A stretch of DNA of 27,011 nt from Mediterranea massiliensis (GTDB lineage: Bacteria; Bacteroidota; Bacteroidia; Bacteroidales; Bacteroidaceae), in contig CATXSD010000031.1 in the NCBI GenBank assembly GCA_958402075.1, positions 1-27,011 of the forward strand, given 5' to 3'. A program made the position numbers and the translations under genes. Positions 1 to 6,714 of this stretch are shown one piece after another; the first letter of the stretch is position 1; the number at the start of each line of letters is the position of its first letter. The notes beneath the pieces were generated by a model that made no database searches, was not told the origin of the DNA, and was given only the letters and a program-made list of their open reading frames with translations.

Positions 1-249
1 CTGCTGAAGGGCGACCTCGGCAAGCTGTCCGAAGCCCTGCGCCTCTCCCACCTCACTGTGCGCACCATCCGGCAGAACCTGTTTTGGGCCTTCATCTATA
101 ATATCATAGGTGTGCCCGTTGCCGCCGGTGTGCTCTACCCCGTCTGCGGCTTCCTGCTCAACCCCATGATAGCGGGAGCGGCCATGGCGTTCAGCAGCGT
201 CAGCGTGGTGACAAACAGCCTGCGGCTGAAGCGCAAGCGGCTGGACTGA
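1..249 (+). CDS. P1B-type (copper-translocating) ATPase, C-terminal fragment
   Basis: The open frame enters from the left edge and ends at the TGA at 247-249, giving the last 82 residues of a larger protein. The segment LSEALRLSHLTVRTIRQNLFW followed by AFIYNIIGVPVAAGVLYP is the typical end of heavy-metal P1B ATPases: the conserved helix after the hinge domain and the last two membrane segments, with the usual NP and MAxSSxxVxxNSLRL motifs. CopA-type copper pumps end this way, with the conserved Asn and the MxxSS motif in the last helices forming part of the metal site. The metal-binding N-terminus, the DKTGT phosphorylation loop and the CPC motif lie outside the window, so the metal is inferred from the family. 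It converges on the GH2 gene with only three bases between the stop codons. Confidence 0.85.
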   Translation: MLKGDLGKLSEALRLSHLTVRTIRQNLFWAFIYNIIGVPVAAGVLYPVCGFLLNPMIAGAAMAFSSVSVVTNSLRLKRKRLD

Positions 250-252
250 CAT

Positions 253-2679
253 TCATTTTGAGAAAGCATCTCCCCGCAACACGACCTCAGCTTTTTGGAG
301 TAGCGGAGAAGTGAACCGGATGCGGATGTCTCCCGCTTCACCCGTGGCCTGCACATAAGCCAGGAGGCGTCCGCGCCACACGCGCTGACGGTGGTCGCGA
401 TGTTCGGACATATCGCTGTTATTCCCGTTCTCCAGGCCAAGCAGACGCGCGGGGCCTTCGATGCGGCAGGTGATTTCGTTATCGGCCAGGCGAACCGGTA
501 TCCCCTGCTCGTCCACCACTTCCACCAGCACATGGGCCACCCGGCGGTCGGCCGACAACGTGTCGCAATCCGCCGTGACACACAGGGCGTAAGGCAGCCC
601 GGACGAACGGACAGCATACGATGACAAGACTTTTCCGGCCTCATCGCAGCCCTCGGCACGCAGCTCGCCTGCCTCGTAGGGAATGTCCCAATGAATGATG
701 CCACTCTTTGCATCGTAGGGCTTCATCTCGCCCACCACCTTGTCATTGAGCAGCAGCCGGGCCTGCGGAGCGTTGGTATAGCACACCACCCGTATCTGCT
801 GCCCCGATTCATAGTTCCAGATGTCCCAGGCATCGGGCGACAGATAGTCGCGCTTCGGATAGGTACCGATGTAGGTGACGGGCTTCTCGCTCCACAACGC
901 TGCGCGATGATGGCCGCGCGGCTTCGGCAGGCTGGCGAAATCGAGCAGACCGGTACCCAGTCCGCGCGAAGGCCATGCACCCGCTTCACCCAGATAGTCA
1001 GTGCCCGTCCAGACAAACTGTCCGAAGATGAAATCCCTGTCTTTCACAGCCTGCCAGGCCCCGATGCCCGAACCCGTCTCACTGCCGTAGATGACGCGGC
1101 CGGGATAGGCGGCATGGTCTTCATCGTAGCGGTTCTCCGTATAGTTGTAGCCCACTACATCCACGGCCTCGGGATAGGCGGTCTGGTTGGACATCACCAC
1201 GCCGGCCAGGGCACCCGTCACGGGACGGCTCTTGTCTACCGCCCGCACGCAGGCCGCCAGCCGTTGGGCAATGACACCGATGCGCATGGCATCGGGCGCG
1301 TCGGGCTTGTAGCCGCCGAACATGGGTTGGTTGATGGCTGCTCCGGCTCCGTCCAGAATGGGATGCGAATAGGGGTCGTTCGGATAATCCACCTCATTGC
1401 CGATGCTCCACAGGAAGATGGAAGGATGGTTGCGGTCTCGGCGCACCATGTCCGTGACATCTTGCTCGATCCATTCTTCAAAGAAATCGAACGAACCCTG
1501 ATAGCCGGGGTCGCCCTTGTTCCATCCCTTGATCCACTTGCGCTTGGGAAACTCCCATTCGTCCGAAGCCTCGTCCATCACAAGCAAGCCAAGGCGGTCG
1601 CACAGGTCGTAGACAACCGGAGCCTGCGGGTTATGGCTCATACGGATGGCATTGGCACCGAGGTATTTCTTGAGATTCGTCAGACGGCGTTCCCACACTT
1701 CGGGCGGCACTACGGCTCCCAGCACACCGGCATCGTGGTGCAGGCAGACACCCTTCACCTTCATCCAGCGGCCGTTCAGGGCAAAGCCCTTGTCCGGGTC
1801 GAACTCCAGCATGCGCAGGCCGACTTTCGTTTCGCTCCCGTCCAGCCGCTTGCCGTCGGCCAGCAGTTCCGTTTTCAACGTATATAGATAAGGTGTATCC
1901 AGGTCCCAACGTTTCGGGCGGTTCACCTGCAACGTCAGCGTCCGCTTGGTCAGACCAACCTTACCATCGGACACACGGCCGGAAGCCTGTGCCACCTGCC
2001 GTCCCTCAGCATCCAGCAACGTAGTCCTTACTTCCAGGCGGTCCGTAGCCTCCACATGCTTCTCCACTTCCACATCGACGGCAATCGTCGCCCTGCGGTC
2101 GGTCAGTGAGGTGGCCTGCCACCCGATGCCCCATTGGGCAAAGTGAACGTCGGGGGCCGATACCATCCATACATCGCGGTAGATGCCCGACCCCGTATAC
2201 CAACGCGAATCGGCCGAGCGGCTATGGTCCACCCGCACGGCCAGCACATTGTCGCCCTCCTTCAGATAGGGCGTCAGGTCGTACATGAACGAGATGTAAC
2301 CATTGGGCCTCTTGCCCAGCAAATAGCCGTTCAGATACACCTCACTGCGATTGTAAACCCCTTCGAAATAAATGTAATGCCGGGCCGCATCGTCCATCAC
2401 CCGAAAATGCTTGCGATACCAGCCGATTCCTCCGGGCAGATAACCGGTACAGCTGGCCAGGTCGGGCGAGAGCTGCCCTTCGATAGACCAGTCGTGCGGC
2501 AGGTCGAGCTTGCGCCAACGGCTGTCATCATACCCCTCTCCGACAGCCGCCGAATCGTCGGCCAACTGGAAAAGCCATCCGTCGTTGAAGTTCGCAGCCT
2601 TGCCGAAAGAGACCTGCGCTTCCAGCCGGAGGCTGAACAGAAAAGTAAATGTGATAAAAAAGATAATGTGTTTCATCAT
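253..2679 (-). CDS. Glycoside hydrolase family 2 protein (beta-galactosidase-like), secreted
   Basis: 808 residues. A hydrophobic N-terminus ending around LEAQ at residue 22 is a signal peptide, so the enzyme acts in the periplasm or beyond. Domains in order: sugar-binding jelly roll (about 30-175, with LPHDWSIE and the GSGIYRDVW motif), immunoglobulin-like sandwich (about 180-290), TIM-barrel catalytic domain (about 293-600), a DUF4982-like domain (about 615-690) and a C-terminal Ig-like domain (about 695-800). RNHPSIFLWSIGNEV carries the expected acid/base E429, and IYGSETGS carries the likely nucleophile E534, so both catalytic residues are present. GH2 members of this build in Bacteroidales are usually exo-beta-galactosidases, but specificity within GH2 cannot be read from motifs. 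The gene stands alone, divergent from pyrH, with no SusCD pair next to it. It starts at ATG 2679; a second ATG follows immediately. Confidence 0.9.
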   Translation of the reverse strand: MMKHIIFFITFTFLFSLRLEAQVSFGKAANFNDGWLFQLADDSAAVGEGYDDSRWRKLDLPHDWSIEGQLSPDLASCTGYLPGGIGWYRKHFRVMDDAARHYIYFEGVYNRSEVYLNGYLLGKRPNGYISFMYDLTPYLKEGDNVLAVRVDHSRSADSRWYTGSGIYRDVWMVSAPDVHFAQWGIGWQATSLTDRRATIAVDVEVEKHVEATDRLEVRTTLLDAEGRQVAQASGRVSDGKVGLTKRTLTLQVNRPKRWDLDTPYLYTLKTELLADGKRLDGSETKVGLRMLEFDPDKGFALNGRWMKVKGVCLHHDAGVLGAVVPPEVWERRLTNLKKYLGANAIRMSHNPQAPVVYDLCDRLGLLVMDEASDEWEFPKRKWIKGWNKGDPGYQGSFDFFEEWIEQDVTDMVRRDRNHPSIFLWSIGNEVDYPNDPYSHPILDGAGAAINQPMFGGYKPDAPDAMRIGVIAQRLAACVRAVDKSRPVTGALAGVVMSNQTAYPEAVDVVGYNYTENRYDEDHAAYPGRVIYGSETGSGIGAWQAVKDRDFIFGQFVWTGTDYLGEAGAWPSRGLGTGLLDFASLPKPRGHHRAALWSEKPVTYIGTYPKRDYLSPDAWDIWNYESGQQIRVVCYTNAPQARLLLNDKVVGEMKPYDAKSGIIHWDIPYEAGELRAEGCDEAGKVLSSYAVRSSGLPYALCVTADCDTLSADRRVAHVLVEVVDEQGIPVRLADNEITCRIEGPARLLGLENGNNSDMSEHRDHRQRVWRGRLLAYVQATGEAGDIRIRFTSPLLQKAEVVLRGDAFSK

Positions 2680-2726
2680 ATATGCCCTGTCTATAATTAA
2701 TAATCTTCATACAACCATTCGAGCTA

Positions 2727-2734
2727 CAAAAATA
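2727..2734 (-). promoter_or_regulatory. Putative promoter -7 element for the GH2 gene
   Basis: The minus strand reads TATTTTTG, an exact match to the Bacteroidetes -7 consensus TAnnTTTG, about 48 bases upstream of the GH2 start. No convincing TTG/TTTG -33 element is seen at the usual 19-21 base spacing, and the region is AT-rich, so the match could be chance. Confidence 0.35.
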
Positions 2735-2862
2735 TACATTTCATTCAAAATAAAAAATCCATACCCGACAAAAAACAGACGTACAGATACTGCCATACGG
2801 TTCATCAGCAAAATCTGAAGATATATTCCCCAAGAAAGCGAGCAAAATATCTCTGAAAACTT

Positions 2863-2870
2863 TATCTTTG
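2863..2870 (+). promoter_or_regulatory. Putative promoter -7 element for pyrH
   Basis: TATCTTTG matches TAnnTTTG exactly and lies 42 bases upstream of the chosen pyrH ATG at 2913. The element would overlap any start at 2868, which argues that the upstream in-frame start is not used. No clear -33 element is visible. Confidence 0.5.
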
Positions 2871-2912
2871 TCCCCCAAGAGAAAAAACATCAAAAACTTA
2901 GCAAAACAAATT

Positions 2913-3623
2913 ATGGCAACGTACAAAAGAATCTTACTGAAGCTCAGCGGCGAGAGCTTGATGGGCGAGAAGCAGTATGGCATCGACGAAAAACGTCTGG
3001 CCGAATATGCAGCACAGATCAAGGAAATACATCAGATGGGCGTGCAGATAGGTATCGTCATCGGCGGAGGAAACATCTTCCGCGGGCTGAGCGGGGCTTC
3101 AAAAGGCTTCGACCGCGTGAAGGGCGACCAGATGGGCATGCTGGCCACCGTCATCAACAGCCTGGCATTGAGCTCGGCCCTGGTAGCCGCCGGCGTCAAG
3201 GCCCGTGTGCTGACCGCCGTCCGCATGGAGCCCATCGGCGAATTCTACAACAAGTGGCGCGCCATCGAGTGCATGGAGGCTGACGAAGTGGTCATCATGT
3301 CTGCCGGCACAGGCAACCCGTTCTTCACCACCGACACAGGTTCTTCGCTGCGCGGCATCGAGATTGAAGCCGACGTGATGCTGAAGGGTACACGCGTGGA
3401 CGGCATCTATACCGCCGACCCGGAAAAGGACCCGACGGCCACGAAATTCCACGACATCACCTATGACGAAGTGCTGCGCCGCGGCCTCAAGGTGATGGAC
3501 CTCACCGCTACCTGCATGTGCAAGGAGAACAACCTGCCCATCATCGTCTTCGACATGGACACGGTGGGCAACCTGAAGAAAGTCATGGCCGGCGAGGAAA
3601 TCGGCACGCTGGTACACAACTGA
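2913..3623 (+). CDS. pyrH: UMP kinase (uridylate kinase)
   Basis: 236 residues, the normal length for bacterial PyrH. It phosphorylates UMP to UDP with ATP in the cytoplasm, committing pyrimidines to UTP and CTP; the bacterial enzyme is a hexamer of the amino-acid-kinase fold, unrelated to eukaryotic UMP/CMP kinase. Visible motifs: KLSGE at 10-14, the GGGNIFRG loop at 51-58 for phosphate binding, GDQMGMLAT at 71-79, TGNPFFTTD at 133-141 for UMP binding, and DGIYTADP near 163-170 of the ATP site. The start is placed at the ATG of MATYKRI because the frame extends further upstream only through a stretch overlapping the putative promoter. It precedes frr, a pairing common in bacteria, but about 180 bases and a separate promoter-like sequence lie between them. 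Confidence 0.97.
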   Translation: MATYKRILLKLSGESLMGEKQYGIDEKRLAEYAAQIKEIHQMGVQIGIVIGGGNIFRGLSGASKGFDRVKGDQMGMLATVINSLALSSALVAAGVKARVLTAVRMEPIGEFYNKWRAIECMEADEVVIMSAGTGNPFFTTDTGSSLRGIEIEADVMLKGTRVDGIYTADPEKDPTATKFHDITYDEVLRRGLKVMDLTATCMCKENNLPIIVFDMDTVGNLKKVMAGEEIGTLVHN

Positions 3624-3683
3624 AAAAGCAATGCTTTCCATCGGGGAAAGCAATGCTTTGCACCAGGGAAAGCGATGTTTTCC
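3622..3683 (+). repeat. Triple tandem palindrome, 22-base period, 3' of pyrH
   Basis: Three copies of an element like GGGAAAGCAATGCTTTCC start at the pyrH stop codon. The cores AGCAATGCTTT (3627-3637), AGCAATGCTTT (3649-3659) and AGCGATGTTTT (3671-3681) are spaced exactly 22 bases apart. Each core is a near-palindrome (AAAGC-AAT-GCTTT), so in RNA each could form a small hairpin. There is no T-run, so it is not a standard intrinsic terminator. Its architecture resembles the longer array at 16004-16142. Confidence 0.8.
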
Positions 3684-3727
3684 TTCAGACGGACAACGGT
3701 CTTCCGAATCAAAAAAAGACCTGCAAT

Positions 3728-3759
3728 GTTGCAAAAGAAGGAATAATACGCTACATTTG
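3728..3759 (+). promoter_or_regulatory. Putative promoter for frr
   Basis: GTTG at 3728-3731, a 20-base spacer, then TACATTTG at 3752-3759. This fits the Bacteroidetes primary sigma pattern (TTG or TTTG, about 20 bases, TAnnTTTG) and is the best promoter in the window. It lies 45 bases upstream of the frr ATG, so frr can be transcribed independently of pyrH. Confidence 0.65.
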
Positions 3760-3804
3760 CTCTACTAATTAAAAAAACAATCATTCCATAAAGAACGAAG
3801 CGAT

Positions 3805-4365
3805 ATGAAAGACGTAAAAGACATCCTGAACGAAGCGCAGGAGAAAATGGACATGGCCATCATGTATCTGGAAGAAACACTGGCCCACATCCGTGCCGGC
3901 AAGGCTGACATCCGCCTGCTGGACGGCATCCGCGTAGACTCCTACGGCAGCATGGTGCCCATCAACAACGTGGCCGCCGTGACCACTCCCGATGCACGCA
4001 GCATCGCCATCAAGCCGTGGGACAAGTCGATGTTCCGCATCATCGAGAAGGCCATCATCGACTCCGACCTGGGCATCATGCCCGAGAACAACGGCGAAAT
4101 CATCCGCATCGGCATCCCACCTCTGACGGAAGAGCGCCGCAAACAGCTGGCCAAGCAGTGCAAGGGCGAAGGCGAAACAGCCAAGGTGAGCGTGCGCAAC
4201 GCCCGCCGCGATGCCATCGACCAGCTGAAGAAAGCCGTCAAGGAAGGCCTCGCCGAAGATGCACAGAAGGGCGGCGAAGAGAAGCTGCAGAAGGTACACG
4301 ACAAGTACATCAAGCAGATTGACGAAATGCTGGCCGCCAAGGACAAGGAAATCATGACTGTATAA
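3805..4365 (+). CDS. frr: Ribosome recycling factor
   Basis: 186 residues, the standard RRF length. Together with EF-G it splits post-termination ribosomes so that subunits, mRNA and tRNA can be reused. The sequence shows the family pattern: an N-terminal helix (KDILNEAQEKMDMAI), the RAGKADIRLLDGIRVDSYGS segment that begins the hinge and the small beta domain, NVAAVTTPDARSIAIKPWDKS, and then the long helices with IRIGIPPLTEERRKQL, KVSVRNARRDA and the lysine- and glutamate-rich C-terminal helix. The start at 3805 gives the conserved N-terminus. It lies between pyrH and rsgA on the same strand. The gap to rsgA is completely occupied by a heptad repeat array. Confidence 0.97.
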   Translation: MKDVKDILNEAQEKMDMAIMYLEETLAHIRAGKADIRLLDGIRVDSYGSMVPINNVAAVTTPDARSIAIKPWDKSMFRIIEKAIIDSDLGIMPENNGEIIRIGIPPLTEERRKQLAKQCKGEGETAKVSVRNARRDAIDQLKKAVKEGLAEDAQKGGEEKLQKVHDKYIKQIDEMLAAKDKEIMTV

Positions 4366-4366
4366 C

Positions 4367-4464
4367 AATTGATAATTGATAATGGAGAATGGATAAGGGT
4401 GTTTATTGGCAAAGTTCAATTCTCAATTATCAATTCTCCATTATCCATTCTCAATTCTCAATTC
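4367..4464. repeat. Inverted heptad-repeat array filling the frr-rsgA gap
   Basis: Four direct heptads of the form AATKGAK (AATTGAT, AATTGAT, AATGGAG, AATGGAT) run from 4367 to 4394, starting one base after the frr stop. A 21-base spacer follows. Seven heptads of the complementary form TCMATTM (TCAATTC, TCAATTA, TCAATTC, TCCATTA, TCCATTC, TCAATTC, TCAATTC) then run without interruption from 4416 to 4464, ending one base before the rsgA ATG at 4466. The arms are complementary apart from K/M variation at the changing positions, so the transcript could fold into a long imperfect hairpin. Confidence 0.85.
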
Positions 4465-4465
4465 A

Positions 4466-5398
4466 ATGAAGGGGCTCGTCATCAAGAACACAGGCAGCTG
4501 GTATCTCGTCAAGACAGAAGACGGGCGGTGTGTCGAATGCAAAATCAAAGGAAACTTCCGCCTGAAGGGTATCCGCAGCACCAACCCGGTAGCTGTGGGC
4601 GACTACGTGCAAATCATTCTCAACCAGGAAGGCACCGCCTTCATCAGCGAAATCGAAGACCGCAAGAACTACATCATCCGACGGGCGTCCAACCTGTCGA
4701 AGCAGTCGCACATCATCGCCGCCAACCTCGACCAGTGCATGCTCATCGTTACCGTCAACTATCCCGAAACGTCGACCACCTTCATCGACCGCTTCCTCGC
4801 CTCGGCCGAAGCCTACCGCATCCCCGTGAAGCTCATCTTCAACAAGATAGATGCTTACGATGAAGACGACCTCCACTACCTGGACAGCCTCGTCCACCTC
4901 TACACCACCATCGGTTACCCCTGCTTCAAGGTATCGGCCACGCAAGGCACAGGCATCGACCTCCTCAAGGCTGAACTGAGCGGCCGCGTCACCCTCCTGT
5001 CGGGCAATTCGGGCGTGGGCAAGTCCACCCTTCTCAACGCCATCCTACCCGATGCTGCCGCACGCACGGGCGAAATCTCCACCGCCCACAACAAGGGCAT
5101 GCACACCACCACCTTCTCCGAAATGTTTCCCCTCGAAGGCGGCGGTTACCTCATCGACACGCCGGGCATCAAGGGCTTCGGCACCTTCGACATGGAAGAG
5201 GAAGAAATCGGACACTATTTCCCCGAAATATTCAAAGCCTCGGCCGATTGCCGCTACGGCAACTGCACCCACCGCCACGAGCCGGGTTGTGCCGTACGCC
5301 GCGCTGTCGAGGAACACTACATCAGCGAGTCGCGCTACCAGTCGTATCTCAGCATGCTCGAGGACAAGGAAGAAAGCAAGTATCGGACAGGCTACTGA
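4466..5398 (+). CDS. rsgA: Ribosome small-subunit-dependent GTPase A
   Basis: 310 residues. RsgA is a circularly permuted GTPase that binds the 30S subunit late in assembly, checks the decoding site and releases RbfA on GTP hydrolysis. It has an N-terminal OB fold (about 1-70) and the permuted G motifs in their diagnostic order: G4 NKID at 126-129, G1 GNSGVGKS at 180-187, G3 DTPG at 231-234. A C-terminal zinc knuckle has C262, C267, H269 and C275. The NKGMHTTT segment (209-216) is the switch I region. I chose the ATG at 4466 because it begins the conserved MKGLVIKNTG; a longer in-frame version from a TTG at 4406 would merely translate the heptad array. No Shine-Dalgarno sequence is present, because the array runs up to the start codon. 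Confidence 0.95.
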   Translation: MKGLVIKNTGSWYLVKTEDGRCVECKIKGNFRLKGIRSTNPVAVGDYVQIILNQEGTAFISEIEDRKNYIIRRASNLSKQSHIIAANLDQCMLIVTVNYPETSTTFIDRFLASAEAYRIPVKLIFNKIDAYDEDDLHYLDSLVHLYTTIGYPCFKVSATQGTGIDLLKAELSGRVTLLSGNSGVGKSTLLNAILPDAAARTGEISTAHNKGMHTTTFSEMFPLEGGGYLIDTPGIKGFGTFDMEEEEIGHYFPEIFKASADCRYGNCTHRHEPGCAVRRAVEEHYISESRYQSYLSMLEDKEESKYRTGY

Positions 5399-5520
5399 AA
5401 TAATGCCGTACCTTTATGTTAACAAAGCATAATCCATTTTTTCTTCATTAAACCTTCACGCATCAAAGCTGTCCTATCGAAAGGCTGATTTATATACTAA
5501 TACCACGAACAACTGAAAGA

Positions 5521-6600
5521 ATGAAGAAGAGAGTAAAATGGAGCCTCGTCGCCCTTGTCGGTGCCGGGCTGATAGGATGGGGTGTCTATTCGCAAATGCC
5601 CCAACCGAACGAAGAACTGGCGGAAGCCGATCAAGTAATGACCACCCAAAGTCGGGGAAAGAAAGCGCTGAACATCAACGCCGTCGTCGTACGTCCCCGC
5701 ATCCTGACCGATGAAGTGCCCATCATCGGCAGCCTCATCCCCGACGAAGAAGTAAACCTGTCCTTCGAGACCTCGGGCAAAATCGTTGAAATCAATTTCG
5801 AGGAAGGCACCACCGTGCAGAAAGGCCAGCTGCTGGCCAAGGTGAACGACCGTCCCCTGCAAGCCCAGCTGCAACGACTGGTTTCGCAACTGAAGCTGGC
5901 CGAAGACCGTGTGTTCCGCCAAGACGCCCTGCTGAAGCGCGATGCCGTCAGCCAAGAAGCCTACGAGCAGGTCAAGACCGAACTGGCCACCCTGAACGCC
6001 GACATCGAAAGCGTCGAGGCACAGATAGCCCAAACCGAGCTGCGTGCCCCCTTCGACGGCATCATCGGCTTGCGCCAGGTGAGCGTCGGCACCTACGCCT
6101 CGCCCACCACCATCGTGGCCAAGCTCACCAAAATTTCTCCCCTGAAGCTGGAGTTCTCCGTATCCGAACGCTATGCCCGCGACATCCAGGTGGGCACCAA
6201 CCTCACCTTTACGCTGGAAGGCTCGCTGGACACCTACCACGCACAAGTCTACGCCCGCGAGTCGAGTCTCGACATCAACACGCACACCCTGACCGTGCGT
6301 GCCCTCTACCCCAACCCCAGCGGCATCATGCCCGGCCGCTATGCTTCCATCACCCTGAAGAGGCAGGAATACAAGGATGCGCTGGCCATTCCCTCGCAGG
6401 CCATTGTCCCCGAAATGGGCAAGGACAAGGTGTTCCTCTACCGTTCGGGCAAGGCCGAACCGGTGGAAATCGTTACCGGTATCCGCACGGACGCACTGGT
6501 ACAGGCCGTCAAGGGACTGGCTGCTGGCGACACCGTCATCATATCGGGCACCCAGCAGCTCCGCACAGGTATGGACGTAACCATCGACCACATCGAATAA
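5521..6600 (+). CDS. RND efflux periplasmic adaptor (membrane fusion protein)
   Basis: 359 residues. This protein bridges the inner-membrane RND pump and the outer-membrane channel. A positively charged start followed by a single hydrophobic segment (about 8-24) anchors it in the inner membrane; there is no lipobox. The order of parts is typical: first half of the lipoyl domain (SFETSGKIVEINFEEGTTVQKGQLLAKVND, about 81-110), an alpha-helical hairpin (about 112-172), second lipoyl half (LRAPFDGIIGLRQVSVGTYAS, 174-194), beta-barrel domain (about 205-280) and membrane-proximal domain (about 285-359, with IPSQAIVPEMGKDKVF). First gene of a three-gene efflux operon. No regulator gene is adjacent, and the substrate cannot be told from the sequence. 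The 114-base gap to the pump gene holds a heptad-repeat array. Confidence 0.93.
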   Translation: MKKRVKWSLVALVGAGLIGWGVYSQMPQPNEELAEADQVMTTQSRGKKALNINAVVVRPRILTDEVPIIGSLIPDEEVNLSFETSGKIVEINFEEGTTVQKGQLLAKVNDRPLQAQLQRLVSQLKLAEDRVFRQDALLKRDAVSQEAYEQVKTELATLNADIESVEAQIAQTELRAPFDGIIGLRQVSVGTYASPTTIVAKLTKISPLKLEFSVSERYARDIQVGTNLTFTLEGSLDTYHAQVYARESSLDINTHTLTVRALYPNPSGIMPGRYASITLKRQEYKDALAIPSQAIVPEMGKDKVFLYRSGKAEPVEIVTGIRTDALVQAVKGLAAGDTVIISGTQQLRTGMDVTIDHIE

Positions 6601-6602
6601 AA

Positions 6603-6711
6603 GAAGAATGAAGAACGAAGGATGAAGATTCACAAAGGAATCCCACTTCAATCGATTCCATCTTCATTCGTCAGACGTCATTCCTATTTTTCTAATTTCT
6701 AACTCTTCATT
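6603..6711. repeat. Degenerate inverted heptad-repeat array between adaptor and pump genes
   Basis: Four heptads GAAGAAT, GAAGAAC, GAAGGAT and GAAGATT run from 6603 to 6630, beginning two bases after the adaptor stop. After a 25-base spacer, pyrimidine-rich heptads run from 6656 to 6711 (TTCCATC, TTCATTC, GTCAGAC, GTCATTC, CTATTTT, TCTAATT, TCTAACT, CTTCATT) and end three bases before the pump ATG at 6715. GGATGAAGAT (6620-6629) pairs with ATCTTCATTC (6660-6669) with one G-T wobble. The layout matches the frr-rsgA array, but the unit sequence differs and the right half is more degenerate. Confidence 0.7.
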
Positions 6712-6714
6712 GAA

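Noticed and set aside
2868..2912. Upstream extension of pyrH
   Set aside because: The extra 15 codons are lysine/asparagine-rich and begin inside the TATCTTTG promoter element. The family N-terminus starts at 2913.
3698..3721. Hairpin GGTCTT/AAGACC upstream of frr as a pyrH terminator
   Set aside because: The stem is six pairs, the loop is 12 bases, and no T-run follows on the plus strand.
4406..4465. Upstream extension of rsgA from a TTG codon
   Set aside because: It would translate the heptad repeats, and the conserved protein begins at the ATG at 4466.
5399..5520. Promoter for the efflux operon (TACCTTTA at 5409-5416)
   Set aside because: It misses the consensus G and has no matching -33 element. 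The gap probably contains a promoter, but I cannot place it.
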